A stretch of 64,000 nucleotides of DNA from Acetobacteraceae bacterium (GTDB taxonomy: Bacteria > Pseudomonadota > Alphaproteobacteria > Acetobacterales > Acetobacteraceae), in contig JAKFUL010000023.1 in assembly GCA_021732665.1 (NCBI GenBank), positions 62,001 through 126,000 of the forward strand. The letters run 5' to 3'. Positions 18,208 to 26,444 of this stretch are shown piece after piece. Numbering within the stretch: the first letter of the stretch is position 1; the number at the start of each line of letters is the position of its first letter. The position numbers and the translations under genes were made by a program. Below the pieces are notes generated by a model that was not told the DNA's origin, searched no databases, and saw only the letters and a list, made by a program, of their open reading frames with translations.

Positions 18208-19419
18208 TCATGCATCCCGCCAGAAACGCTTTGATTTCTGCCAATCCGCCCAGGCGTCCAGGGCCATGTCGCGGCTGCCGGCGGCACCGGCCAGGGCAAA
18301 ACCCTCGGCCAGGCCCAGGGCCCAGCCGCTGGTGCCCAGGCCCCGCACCAGGCCGCGCGCGACATCGGCATCATTGGCCAGGCCGAGCGCATCCTGGAGT
18401 TTCATCAGCCGCCGCAAATAGCGCCGAGGCGCCTGGCCGGGCCAGAGCGGGGCCAGCAATTCGGTCGCGTATCGCAGGCGCTTGGCGTCCAGGCGCAAGG
18501 CGTGCAACTCGGCCGCCGGCAGGAGTTCGATATTCTCACCGCCCCGGCGCAACCGGCGATGGCGGCGGCCCAGCACATGGGCGGCGAAATGCATCAGGTC
18601 CTCCTGCGCCTCCACCGCCTCCAGCCGCTCCGCGATCGCAATGCCGGCCCAGATGGTGGCGCGGAAACCCGGCCCCGAGAGCAGCGCGGGCAGCGGCCGG
18701 TAGCCGGCCAGCCTGGCCTTGCGCGCCGCCAGCAGCATCGGGCGCAGGCGCTTCTCGCCGGGCAGCGCCGCCTGCATCCGCACGGCCATCCCGCCCAGGA
18801 AGACATCCCAGTCCCGCGCCGGGCCGAGTGCTGCGGCCAGGGCCTTCAGCCGGCCATCGAAGGCTGCGAATTCACCCGGGCGCAGCAGCGACGCCACCGC
18901 GGGCCGGAACAGCTTCAGCACCGAGCGCATGCGGCGCAACGCGACGCGCGATTGGTGCACCCCCAGCGGCGGCGCATCGGCCCGGCAATTCGGACCATGC
19001 GTCAGCAGCGCGGCCAGCCCCTCGCGAATGGCCGCCGCCAGAGCGCCCGCGGTGCCGGTCTGGCCGGAGAGGGTAGGCATGCGGGCGGGGGCCAGGCCGG
19101 CCATCGCCGCGGCCTCGGTCGCGAGATCGCGCATGGCCGGCAGCAGGGGCAGGGTCTGGGCCATCTCGGCCCCGAACATCGCAGCGCCCTCGCCCGTCAC
19201 CGCCAGACGCTGAATCGGGCGCTCCACCGGCCCGCCGCGCAGCACGCCTTGCAGCAGGGTGATCTCCAGCGTCGCGTCGCCGCGGCTGAGGCGCCGCTGG
19301 CGGCCGCTGAAGATTTCGCCTTCCACCGCCTGCCAGACGGCGCGGGAGGGGCCATGGGCGCGCAGGGCGGGGTGGCGCAGCGTGCGGTTCAGCGCCTCGG
19401 GCGGGATGATGATGTCCAT
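18208..19419 (-). CDS. CHAD domain protein with an eroded CYTH-like N-terminus
   Basis: A 403-residue protein. The C-terminal two thirds form a CHAD domain (conserved histidine alpha-helical domain), with HQSRVALRRMRSVLKLF near 155-171 and the second repeat HALRLDAKRLRYATELL; these His/Arg/Lys-rich helices bind polyphosphate in studied members. The N-terminal 100 residues occupy the place of a CYTH triphosphate-tunnel domain but lack the ExExK metal motif, so catalysis is unlikely. Start is uncertain: ATG 19419 is used; ATG 19491 would overlap sixA by 26 bases and add 24 residues. It is downstream of sixA in the same direction, making a probable two-gene operon. Confidence 0.8.
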   Translation of the reverse strand: MDIIIPPEALNRTLRHPALRAHGPSRAVWQAVEGEIFSGRQRRLSRGDATLEITLLQGVLRGGPVERPIQRLAVTGEGAAMFGAEMAQTLPLLPAMRDLATEAAAMAGLAPARMPTLSGQTGTAGALAAAIREGLAALLTHGPNCRADAPPLGVHQSRVALRRMRSVLKLFRPAVASLLRPGEFAAFDGRLKALAAALGPARDWDVFLGGMAVRMQAALPGEKRLRPMLLAARKARLAGYRPLPALLSGPGFRATIWAGIAIAERLEAVEAQEDLMHFAAHVLGRRHRRLRRGGENIELLPAAELHALRLDAKRLRYATELLAPLWPGQAPRRYLRRLMKLQDALGLANDADVARGLVRGLGTSGWALGLAEGFALAGAAGSRDMALDAWADWQKSKRFWRDA

Positions 19420-19465
19420 GCAGGTCAAGCCGCCGGCATCGGGCCGGCCCAGAGGCAGGCCATGC

Positions 19466-20020
19466 TCAGGCGTGGTCCTCTTCGGGCTCATTCAGCTGAT
19501 CCGCTCCGGGCAGGTCGCGCGGCGCGATGAAGCCCATCAGGTGGCCGCCGCCATCGGTCAGCCCATGCCAGGGCGCGGCCACGGCGAACTCGCACAGCGC
19601 GCCGGTCGGGTAGGCATCCCGCAGGCGGAACAACCCGGGCGAGGCGGGCGTGCTGGGCGCCAGCAGGTTCAGCGCCAATTCGTGCAGACCCGGATTGTGG
19701 CCGATCAGCAGCACCGAACGCACCGTGTCCGGCACCTTGTTCAGGGTCGCCATCAGGCTGGGCCAGGGCGCGAGGTACAGATCGTCGGAGACGGTGACGA
19801 TCGGGCTGCCCTCGAAGGGCTTGAGCGCCTCCATCGTCTGCAGCGTACGCCGGGCGGAGCTGACCAGGACCACATCGGGCACCAGGCCCAGCCGCTGCAT
19901 CTCGGCCGCCATGATCCTGGCCGAGAGCTTGCCGCGGCGGTTCAGCGGCCGGGCGTGATCGGCCAGGGCCGGATCGTCCCAGGCGGATTTGGCGTGGCGG
20001 AGGAGGAGGAGCTGGCGCAT
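19466..20020 (-). CDS. sixA: SixA-type phosphohistidine phosphatase
   Basis: A 184-residue histidine-phosphatase-superfamily protein. The catalytic RHAKSAW motif is at residues 8-14, SSARRTLQT at about 54-62, and IGHNPGLHEL around 110-119 supplies the second catalytic His. SixA removes phosphate from histidine of HPt domains or of PTS proteins. ATG 20020 is directly followed by the first strand (RQLLLLRHAKS). The CHAD gene follows. Whether this member acts on phosphohistidine or on small phosphoesters cannot be decided from sequence. Confidence 0.85.
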   Translation of the reverse strand: MRQLLLLRHAKSAWDDPALADHARPLNRRGKLSARIMAAEMQRLGLVPDVVLVSSARRTLQTMEALKPFEGSPIVTVSDDLYLAPWPSLMATLNKVPDTVRSVLLIGHNPGLHELALNLLAPSTPASPGLFRLRDAYPTGALCEFAVAAPWHGLTDGGGHLMGFIAPRDLPGADQLNEPEEDHA

Positions 20021-20106
20021 CGGTCAAAGGATCATGGCATGGAGTGATCCGCCTTGTCATTGCCCGCCGCCCCCCCAATTCACGGCGTCGGTCTGGAGCG
20101 GTGAAG

Positions 20107-20826
20107 ATGCAGGGCAGGGTGGCGATTCTGGGGGCGACGGGTGGCATAGGTTCTGCCCTGGCGCGGCGGGTGGCGGCGCGCGGCGCCACGCCGGTGCTGC
20201 TGGCCCGCGACGCCGGCAGGCTGGCGCTGCTGGCGGCGGAACTGCCGGGTGCCGAGGCGCGGCTGGTGGATGTGACCGACAGCGCGGCCCTGAAGGCGGC
20301 GCTGGCCGGCCCGCTTTCGGGGCTGGCCTTCTGCGTCGGCTCCATCGTGCTGAAGCCTTTCGCCCGGACCAGCGAGGCGGATTTCCTCGCGGCCTTCCGC
20401 CTCAACACCCTGGCGGCCGCCATGGCGGTGCAGGCAGCGGCCCCGGAATTGGCCAGGGGGCAGGGCTCGGTCGTGCTGTTCAGCAGCGTGGCCGCCAGGG
20501 CGGGCTTTGCGATGCATGCCGCGATCGGCGCGGCCAAGGCGGCGGTGGAGGGGCTGAGCGTGGCGCTGGCCGCCGAGCTGGCGCCGGCGGTGCGGGTGAA
20601 CTGCATCGCCCCCAGCCTGACCCGCACCCGAATCGCCGAGCCGCTGACGAAGAACGCGGCGATGGCCGAGGCGATCGCGAAGCTCCACCCCATCCCCCGC
20701 CTGGGCGAGGCCGATGAGGTGGCCGCGCTGGCGGAATTCCTGCTCGGCCCCGATTCCGGCTGGATCACCGGCCAGGTCCTCGCCGTGGATGGCGGCCGCT
20801 CCACGCTTCGCGGTAAAGGGGGCTGA
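20107..20826 (+). CDS. Short-chain dehydrogenase-like protein lacking the catalytic tyrosine
   Basis: A 239-residue SDR-fold protein. The dinucleotide motif GATGGIG is at residues 9-15 and the serine of the active site at SS 126-127. At the YxxxK position the sequence reads IGAAK, so Tyr is Ile140 while Lys144 remains; the usual NNAG is replaced by CVGS (77-80). It therefore belongs to the divergent atypical SDRs or to a reductase subfamily using other chemistry. ATG 20107 puts the first beta strand (RVAILGATG) at residue 4; GTG 20101 is possible. Its stop overlaps the next ATG by one base, and the run continues to the photolyase, so three genes form an operon. Confidence 0.82.
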   Translation: MQGRVAILGATGGIGSALARRVAARGATPVLLARDAGRLALLAAELPGAEARLVDVTDSAALKAALAGPLSGLAFCVGSIVLKPFARTSEADFLAAFRLNTLAAAMAVQAAAPELARGQGSVVLFSSVAARAGFAMHAAIGAAKAAVEGLSVALAAELAPAVRVNCIAPSLTRTRIAEPLTKNAAMAEAIAKLHPIPRLGEADEVAALAEFLLGPDSGWITGQVLAVDGGRSTLRGKGG

Positions 20827-21503
20827 TGATCGCACGCCGTGGCCTGCCTCTCCTCCTTGCCCTGCCGGCTCTCCCGGCCCTGGCGCAGCCGCGCGAGCGC
20901 CGCCGCCCCCCGGCCGAAACCCCGCCGCCTGCGCCTGAGCCGCCCGCCAGCATCCAACCGCCGGCCGACCATCATTGGCGGGTGATGCGCAATGGCAGCG
21001 AGATCGGCAGCCACAACGTCACCTTCTCGGCTCGAGGCGATGAACTGGTCAGCGTCTCCGACGTCACCGTCGTGCCGCGGGTGCTGGGTGTCGTGGTCTA
21101 TCGCTTCGAGCATCGCTACACCGAGATCACCCGCGGGCAGGGTTTCGTCTCCATCCGCTCCCGCCTCAACCGCAATGGCAGCGTGGTGGAGGTGAGCGCC
21201 GAGGCCGGGCCCGGCGGTGTCGCGGTGAGCGGGCCGGCCGGCATGCTGACCCTGCCGGCCAATGCCGCGCCGCTCTCCTGGTGGCAGCCGCATCGTTTCG
21301 GCGGCGCGGTGCCGATCTTCGGCAGCAGCACCGGCCGGCTGATGGAACTGCGTTGGGCGCGCGAGGCCCGGGCGGCGGGCGGGGTGCGCTGGCGCTGCTT
21401 CGGCGAGGTGGAGGCGGTGCTGGATTACGACGCGACCGGCCGCTGGGTGGGCTATTCGGTGCTGGGCGATGACGGGTCGACGGTGAGCTACAGCCAGGCA
21501 TGA
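20826..21503 (+). CDS. Secreted DUF6134-like protein
   Basis: A 225-residue periplasmic protein. A Sec signal peptide covers residues 1-21 (LPLLLALPALPALAQ), followed by a proline-rich linker (RRRPPAETPPPAPEPPAS). The body has HHWRVMRNGSEIGSHNVTFS, FEHRYTEITRGQGFVSIRS and LDYDATGRWVGYSV, which resemble the DUF6134 family of alphaproteobacterial proteins; the assignment is from memory of that family's pattern and not certain. No enzymatic role is known. It is translationally coupled to the SDR upstream (TGATG) and to the photolyase downstream (ATGA, 21500-21503). Confidence 0.7.
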   Translation: MIARRGLPLLLALPALPALAQPRERRRPPAETPPPAPEPPASIQPPADHHWRVMRNGSEIGSHNVTFSARGDELVSVSDVTVVPRVLGVVVYRFEHRYTEITRGQGFVSIRSRLNRNGSVVEVSAEAGPGGVAVSGPAGMLTLPANAAPLSWWQPHRFGGAVPIFGSSTGRLMELRWAREARAAGGVRWRCFGEVEAVLDYDATGRWVGYSVLGDDGSTVSYSQA

Positions 21504-23062
21504 CCGCGGGCGGCACGCTGCGCGTGGTGCTGGGCGACCAGCTGAGCGAGACGATCGCCTCGCTCGACGGCCTCGCCCCGGCGACCGACACCGTGCTGCT
21601 GATGGAGGTGATGGGGGAATGCAGCTATGTCAGGCATCACCCCCAGAAGATCGCGCTCGTCCTCTCGGCGATGCGGCATTTTTCCGCGGCGTTGCGGGCA
21701 CGCGGGGTGCGGGTGCGCCATGTCCGGCTGGAGGATGCGGGCAACACCGGCACCCTGTCCGGCGAGGTGCTGCGCGCGGTGCGCGAGCTTCGGCCGGAGC
21801 GGGTGGTGGCGACCGAACCCGGCGAATGGCGGGTCGCCCAGGACATGGCGGGCTGGGAGGCCGCGACCGGCGTGCCGGTGGAAATCCGCGCCGATGGCCG
21901 CTTCCTCTGCCCGCTGCCGTGGTTCCGGCAATGGGCGGGCGCGCGCCGGCAATTGCGCATGGAGTTCTTCTACCGGGACATGCGCCGCAATTCGGGGCTG
22001 CTGATGGATGGGGCCGAGCCCGCCGGCGGGCAATGGAATTTCGACGCCGAGAATCGCCAGCGCCTGCCCCGTGGTATGATACCCCCCATGCTGGAGCGCT
22101 TCGCGCCCGATGCCGTCACGGCCGAGGTGTTGGAGATGGTGGGACGGCTCTTCGCCGGGAATTTTGGCCTGCTGGAGGGTTTTGCCTGGCCGGTCACGGC
22201 AGCGCAGGCCGAGGCCGCGCTGGCGGATTTCATCTCCCACCGCCTGCCGTTTTTCGGCGACTACCAGGACGCGATGGCCGAGGGCGAGGCGACGTTGTTC
22301 CACGCCCTGCTTTCCACCAGCCTCAATCTGGGCCTGCTGCTGCCGCGCGCCGTGTGCGAGGCGGCGGAGGCGGCCTGGCGCCAGGGCCGGGCCCCGCTCA
22401 ATGCCGTGGAGGGGTTCGTGCGCCAGATCCTGGGCTGGCGGGAGTATGTGCGCGGTCTCTATTGGCTGAAGATGCCGGGCTATGCCGAGTTGAACGCGCT
22501 GGAAGCCAGGTGCCCGCTGCCGGCGGTGTATTGGGGGGCACCCACCTCCATGGCCTGCATGCGGGCGGCGATCGGCCAGACCGAGCGGATGGCCTATGCC
22601 CACCACATCCAGCGGCTGATGGTGACCGGCAATTTCGCGTTGTTGACCGGCGTGGCGCCGGCGGAGATCAACGCCTGGTATCTGGCCGTCTATGCCGACG
22701 CCTTTGAATGGGTGGAGCTGCCCAACACCCATGGCATGGCGATCTGGGCCGATGGCGGGATCATGGCGTCAAAGCCCTATGCGGCGAGTGGTGCCTATAT
22801 CAACCGGATGAGCGACCATTGCCGCGGCTGCCAGCATGACGTGAAGGCGGCGGTGGGGCCGAAGGCCTGCCCGTTCAATTTTCTCTACTGGGATTTCGTG
22901 GCGCGGCATGCGGAGAAGTTCGCGGCCAACCCACGGATGGCCATGCCGCTGAACAATCTGCGGAAGATGGACCCGGCGAGGCTGGCGGCGATACGGGCGG
23001 AGGCGGCGCGGTTTTTGGCTGATCTCACAAGACGTGCCGACGCAGGTGATGCGATAACCTGA
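21500..23062 (+). CDS. phrB: FeS-type bacterial (6-4) photolyase / cryptochrome-like protein
   Basis: A 520-residue protein of the PhrB family (prokaryotic (6-4) photolyases, FeS-BCP). Four cysteines at 353, 441, 444 and 457 (MACMR, CRGCQH, KACPF) match the 4Fe-4S ligands of Agrobacterium PhrB in spacing. The FAD-binding C-terminal half contains HHIQRLMVTGNFALL and NTHGMAIWADGGIMASKPYAASG, and the N-terminal half VVLGDQLSE. The enzyme would use blue light to repair (6-4) photoproducts. It ends the SDR-DUF6134-photolyase operon. A perfect hairpin covers the stop codon (23058-23077). Confidence 0.92.
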   Translation: MTAGGTLRVVLGDQLSETIASLDGLAPATDTVLLMEVMGECSYVRHHPQKIALVLSAMRHFSAALRARGVRVRHVRLEDAGNTGTLSGEVLRAVRELRPERVVATEPGEWRVAQDMAGWEAATGVPVEIRADGRFLCPLPWFRQWAGARRQLRMEFFYRDMRRNSGLLMDGAEPAGGQWNFDAENRQRLPRGMIPPMLERFAPDAVTAEVLEMVGRLFAGNFGLLEGFAWPVTAAQAEAALADFISHRLPFFGDYQDAMAEGEATLFHALLSTSLNLGLLLPRAVCEAAEAAWRQGRAPLNAVEGFVRQILGWREYVRGLYWLKMPGYAELNALEARCPLPAVYWGAPTSMACMRAAIGQTERMAYAHHIQRLMVTGNFALLTGVAPAEINAWYLAVYADAFEWVELPNTHGMAIWADGGIMASKPYAASGAYINRMSDHCRGCQHDVKAAVGPKACPFNFLYWDFVARHAEKFAANPRMAMPLNNLRKMDPARLAAIRAEAARFLADLTRRADAGDAIT

Positions 23063-23077
23063 CCGTCCGCGGTCAGG
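23058..23077 (+). terminator. Possible terminator hairpin at the photolyase stop
   Basis: CCTGACCG (23058-23065), loop TCCG, then CGGTCAGG (23070-23077) give a perfect eight-pair stem overlapping the TGA of the photolyase gene. Only two T residues follow, so it is weak as an intrinsic terminator but may shield the 3' end from the convergent FRG unit. Confidence 0.4.
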
Positions 23078-23185
23078 CTTGACCATCGCTGATACACGCC
23101 AACCCGGCCTCAAGCCGCCGAAAGGTTCGGGTGTGTGTGGATGGAGACGATCCGACCAGCCGTTCCGGAAGGTCGCCAGATTGAG

Positions 23186-23554
23186 TCAACCATACCACGA
23201 GCGCAGATCAACATCCGCTCGATCAATACGCAGGTCATCCCCTGCCATCAGCTGCCCGCGGAGAACGACGGGGAAGGCTTCATGGCTTTGGATCGCCTCG
23301 GCACCCTCACCCAATGTCAATGTGACATGAAGAGTGCCTGCAATCTCCGCAGATTGATCGCTGCGCAGCACAACAGAGTCGCGGTCGAGGTCTAGCACCT
23401 CGATTTCCATGCGATTGGCGAGGAGGCGCAGGTCATCGGCGATTCCCCATCTTTCAAGGGTTGCCTCATCCCGTGCCTGCTGTTCGATCACCCGCAACCT
23501 GCTGCTCATTTGTGAGGTGCCGGCGCGACGAGAAGTTTGGTTGTCCACATCCAT
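23186..23554 (-). CDS. Small protein of unknown function downstream of the FRG gene
   Basis: A 122-residue protein without signal peptide or membrane helix. It begins with a polar helix (SSRLRVIEQQARDEATLERWGI, quoted in part) and continues as predicted beta-rich sequence (VLDLDRDSVVLRS, GTLHVTLTLGEGAEA, FPVVLRGQLM) ending LRSWYG. Its ATG lies two bases after the FRG stop and a GGAG is seven bases upstream, so it is the second gene of a two-gene unit. Base composition is less GC-rich than the neighbours. I do not recognise the family. Its tight coupling suggests it works with, or neutralises, the FRG protein. Confidence 0.68.
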   Translation of the reverse strand: MDVDNQTSRRAGTSQMSSRLRVIEQQARDEATLERWGIADDLRLLANRMEIEVLDLDRDSVVLRSDQSAEIAGTLHVTLTLGEGAEAIQSHEAFPVVLRGQLMAGDDLRIDRADVDLRSWYG

Positions 23555-23556
23555 CT

Positions 23557-24258
23557 TCAGGCTCCGAGTCCCAAGCCATGGCGCAACTGCCAGCCAGGGC
23601 GCTGGCTGAGGCCATCGAGACCTCCATAAATAAATTGGGGATCAATCCCCAACTGAAAGAGCTTACGCATAAAAAAATGGCGTGTAGTCGAGGAAATGAC
23701 GAAGTGATGTTGCCGGGCTTCCATCGGCTCAACCCAATCCGAAGCGGGTGACGGATGCACCGAAAAAATCCCACTTTGGCTTACAATACGAGGCGACAGG
23801 GAACGCGGCACAAAGAAACCCACCTCTGTGAGAGCGAACGGGTCAATGTCGGTCTGCGACCCTACCAAACTGGACACGCCGGCACGAGTTGCGATCACGA
23901 CGGCGTTTTCCGCGCCCTCTTCTTCGTGCCTTTCGCGTTCGCAGGCAAAATAGGCCGCGACAAGGGGGTTCGTCGTCCAGTCAAGGAGTCGGGTGGGTAA
24001 ACCGTGGTGCTGCGCCAAGGCCAGCAATTCCCAACCGGTCAACTTCTGCAGTCCCAGGAATTCCGCGGCGCGGCGCTCGAAAGCGGCGAGCGCGCTTCGT
24101 TCAAGGCTCTCTGCGTAGCGGGCCAGCCGACCAATTCCCGGCCTTAACGAGTAGCCGGACCGATTATGGCCACGAAATGCCCAGCTTGGGTCGGCATGGG
24201 CATCAACCCAGTCGAGAAATTCTCGCCATGCAGCGTGGTTTTGTTCACGAGCAGCCAT
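23557..24258 (-). CDS. FRG domain protein
   Basis: A 233-residue protein made up almost wholly of an FRG domain. The name-giving motif WAFRGHNRSGYSLRP is at 26-40, LAQHHGLPTRLLDWTTNPLVA at 81-101 (the family core is QHxGLPTRLLDW), and the C-terminal LGIDPQFIYGGLDGL completes the domain. FRG proteins have no firmly established biochemical activity; they are frequent in accessory and defence-like neighbourhoods. ATG 24258 is used; TTG 24273 with GGGGAG nine bases upstream is possible. It follows bpt by 35 bases on the same strand and precedes the 122-residue gene. Composition is visibly lower in GC than bpt, suggesting later acquisition. Confidence 0.82.
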   Translation of the reverse strand: MAAREQNHAAWREFLDWVDAHADPSWAFRGHNRSGYSLRPGIGRLARYAESLERSALAAFERRAAEFLGLQKLTGWELLALAQHHGLPTRLLDWTTNPLVAAYFACERERHEEEGAENAVVIATRAGVSSLVGSQTDIDPFALTEVGFFVPRSLSPRIVSQSGIFSVHPSPASDWVEPMEARQHHFVISSTTRHFFMRKLFQLGIDPQFIYGGLDGLSQRPGWQLRHGLGLGA

Positions 24259-24293
24259 CGCCGCTCGCGTCAACGCTCCGGGCTCCCCTGAAC

Positions 24294-25058
24294 TCAAGAG
24301 GAGAAAACGGCCGCAGCAAGCTCCGGCATCGCGTTCACGCCGTCCTCGCCCAACGCTTGCCACACCCCCCCGCGCAGCACCTCGGCCGGCCGGAACCCCG
24401 CCTTGTAGGCCATCTTGCGCGATTGCGGCACCCAATAGCCGAGATAGACGAAGGGCAGCCCCGTCCGCTGCGCCTCCTCGATCAGCCACAAGATCGCCAG
24501 CGTCCCCAGCCCCTGCATCTCCGGGGCGTAGAAGCTGTAGACCGCCGAAAGACCGTCACTCAGCCAATCCGTCAGGCAGGCGCCCAGCAGCGTGCCGTCG
24601 GGGGCGCGGAATTCCACCATGCCGGTGGAGATCGGCGTGTCCTCCACCATGGCGCGATAATCATAAAAGCCCATCGCCGCCATGTCGCCATCCTGGTGGC
24701 GGCGCTGCTGGTAGCGCTGGAAGAGCGAGAATTGCTCCGCGCTGGCGCGTGCGGGCATGCGATGCGCGGTGACGCCGGCCAGCCCGCGCAGCAGCTTGCG
24801 ATGAGTCCGGCCGGGCTTGAAGCCATCCACCACGATGCGAATGGGGATGCAGCTCTGGCAGGAAGGGCAGACCGGCGAATAGGCGATGTTGTGGCTGCGC
24901 CGGAAGCCGGCGCGCGAAAGCCGGTCATGCAGCGAATCCGCGGCCGGCCCTGACAGCTCGGTCACGATCTTTCTTTCCGTCCGACCGGGCAGGTACGGGC
25001 AGGGGAGCGGGGCCGTGGTGTAGAAGAATTGCGGCCGGCGGGTGCGGTGCATGGTCAT
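24294..25058 (-). CDS. bpt: Bpt-type aspartate/glutamate leucyltransferase (arginyltransferase family)
   Basis: A 254-residue aminoacyl-tRNA-protein transferase that adds Leu to N-terminal Asp/Glu, marking proteins for ClpAPS degradation. The N-terminal module has CPYLPGRTERKIVTELSG and the cysteine pair in SPVCPSCQSCIPIRI, and the GNAT-like C-terminal module has LTDWLSDGLSAVYSFY and YLGYWVPQSRKMAYKAGFRP. Length fits Bpt/Ate1 bacterial members. Two in-frame starts are close together, ATG 25058 and 25052; the longer is listed. It is divergent from the enoyl-CoA hydratase gene, and the FRG pair follows it. Confidence 0.92.
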   Translation of the reverse strand: MTMHRTRRPQFFYTTAPLPCPYLPGRTERKIVTELSGPAADSLHDRLSRAGFRRSHNIAYSPVCPSCQSCIPIRIVVDGFKPGRTHRKLLRGLAGVTAHRMPARASAEQFSLFQRYQQRRHQDGDMAAMGFYDYRAMVEDTPISTGMVEFRAPDGTLLGACLTDWLSDGLSAVYSFYAPEMQGLGTLAILWLIEEAQRTGLPFVYLGYWVPQSRKMAYKAGFRPAEVLRGGVWQALGEDGVNAMPELAAAVFSS

Positions 25059-25116
25059 GTGTGTTGTGCCAACATCGCGGGAGCGGCCGGCGAAATCAAG
25101 CCGAAGGAGACGCCCG

Positions 25117-25908
25117 ATGGAACAACCCCCGATTCTTTTCACCCAGCAGGGCGCGGTGGCCCACCTCACCCTCAACCGGCCGGCCCGGCGCAACGCCATC
25201 GGCGGCGGCATGGGCGAGGCGTTGGACGCGGCGCTGGCCGCGCTGGCGCAGGATCGCGCGGTGCGCGTGGTGGTGCTGAGCGGCGCCGGCGGGCATTTCT
25301 GCGCGGGGCTGGACCTGACGGAGGTGGCGGCCGGCGACACGCCCGAACAGCGTCTTGTCGCGCAGCAGACCCGCAACCGACAGGTCGGCCAGCGCTTCGA
25401 GGCGATCAGCCGGCTGCCGCAGGTGGTCGTGGCGTCGATCGAGGGGGCCGCGCATGCCGGCGGCCTGGGCTTCGTGTGTTCGGCCGATATCGCCTTTGCC
25501 TCGGCGGAGGCGAAATTCTGCGCGCCGGAAGTCCGGCGCGGCCTGGTGCCGGCGCAGATCCTGCCCTGGCTGGTGCGGCGGATGGGCCGCGCCCAGGCCA
25601 GCCGCATGGTGCTGGAAGGCCGCGTGCTGAACGCCGCCGAAGCCGCGCATATCGGCCTGCTGCACGGCCTGGCCGCCGACAAGCCGGCGCTGGATGCCAT
25701 GGTGGCGCAATGCGTGGCGCTGATCGCCGAGGGCGGGCCTGTGGCCCTGGCCGAGACCAAGGCGCTGCTGGCCGCCCTTGGACCCGTCTCGCCGCCCGGC
25801 TATGCCGAGGCCGGCGCCGAAAGCTTCGGCCGCACCGCCGCCGGGCCGGAGGCGATGGAGGGCATTGCCGCCTTCCGTGAGAAGCGCAAGCCGAGCTGGG
25901 CCGCCTGA
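25117..25908 (+). CDS. Enoyl-CoA hydratase/isomerase family protein
   Basis: A 263-residue crotonase-fold enzyme. The two oxyanion-hole segments are GGHFCAGLDL (58-67) and IEGAAHAGGLGF (108-119), and APEVRRGLVPAQ carries a Glu at 138 in the usual catalytic region. The C-terminal SFGRTAAGPEAMEGIAAFREKRKP is the typical crotonase tail. It probably hydrates or isomerises an acyl-CoA; specific pathway unknown. ATG 25117 is preferred because AAGGAGA lies eight bases upstream; the frame opens further at 25042. It stands between bpt and a small lipoprotein gene. Confidence 0.88.
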   Translation: MEQPPILFTQQGAVAHLTLNRPARRNAIGGGMGEALDAALAALAQDRAVRVVVLSGAGGHFCAGLDLTEVAAGDTPEQRLVAQQTRNRQVGQRFEAISRLPQVVVASIEGAAHAGGLGFVCSADIAFASAEAKFCAPEVRRGLVPAQILPWLVRRMGRAQASRMVLEGRVLNAAEAAHIGLLHGLAADKPALDAMVAQCVALIAEGGPVALAETKALLAALGPVSPPGYAEAGAESFGRTAAGPEAMEGIAAFREKRKPSWAA

Positions 25909-25918
25909 GGGCAACCTT

Positions 25919-25933
25919 GCCCCCATGGGGGGC
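25919..25933 (+). repeat. Strong GC hairpin after the enoyl-CoA hydratase gene
   Basis: GCCCCC (25919-25924), ATG, GGGGGC (25928-25933) form a six-pair GC stem 11 bases after the stop codon. There is no T-run, so it may be a Rho-linked or stabilising structure rather than an intrinsic terminator. Confidence 0.35.
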
Positions 25934-25965
25934 GTTGCTGCGGGGTGTTGAACAAGGAACACCTC

Positions 25966-26391
25966 ATGCGCCCGCAGCTCGCCTTCCTCGCCCTGCCACT
26001 GATTCTGGCCGCCTGCGCCAGCGAGGCGCCGCCGGCGCCACGCCCCGCGCCCGTGGTGCAGGCCCCGGCCGCCCCCGCGCCCTCGCCGATCAACGCGGCG
26101 CCGCCTGGGCTGGATGGCCGCTGGGCCGGTGAGGCGCGGCTGCAGCCCGGCCAGGGCGCTTCCTGTCGCCCGGCCCGCATCCCCACCGCCATGACGGTGA
26201 ACCAGGGCCGCGCGGCGCTGGCCTTCGGCCGCGGCCAGAGGCTGGAGGGCACCATCACCTCCGACGGGATGATCAACTTCGCCAATGGCGTGGTCTCGGC
26301 CCAGGGCAATTTCCAGGGCAATCAGATGCAGGGCGAGGCGTCGCGCGAGGGCTGCGTGTGGCGGCTGAGCCTGCGCAAGCGGCTGCGCTGA
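25966..26391 (+). CDS. Small lipoprotein
   Basis: A 141-residue protein with a type II signal peptide: PLILAAC places the lipid-modified cysteine at residue 17, followed by a proline/alanine-rich linker (about 18-48). The mature part (GLDGRWAGEARLQPG, RIPTAMTVNQGRAAL, RLEGTITSDGMINFANG) looks like a small beta-barrel or beta-sandwich with a disulfide possible between the two remaining cysteines. ATG 25966 is chosen because the lipobox then has normal spacing; ATG 25945 would put seven extra residues before the signal peptide. No function known; the pattern is common among alphaproteobacterial outer-membrane lipoproteins. Confidence 0.75.
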   Translation: MRPQLAFLALPLILAACASEAPPAPRPAPVVQAPAAPAPSPINAAPPGLDGRWAGEARLQPGQGASCRPARIPTAMTVNQGRAALAFGRGQRLEGTITSDGMINFANGVVSAQGNFQGNQMQGEASREGCVWRLSLRKRLR

Positions 26392-26419
26392 CATTGCGGC
26401 GGGCATGGCCCATATCGCC

Positions 26420-26442
26420 GGGCATCACCTGAAAGGATGCCC
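26420..26442 (+). repeat. Hairpin enclosing the pirin ribosome-binding site
   Basis: GGGCATC (26420-26426) and GATGCCC (26436-26442) are perfect arms around a nine-base loop. The Shine-Dalgarno-like AAGGA (26433-26437) lies at the loop and stem edge, three bases from the end of the hairpin is the ATG at 26445. Folding could limit translation. Confidence 0.35.
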
Positions 26443-26444
26443 GC

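Noticed and set aside
23755-24953. Plus-strand open frames across the FRG island
   Set aside because: They are antisense to FRG and bpt, which have clear family motifs.
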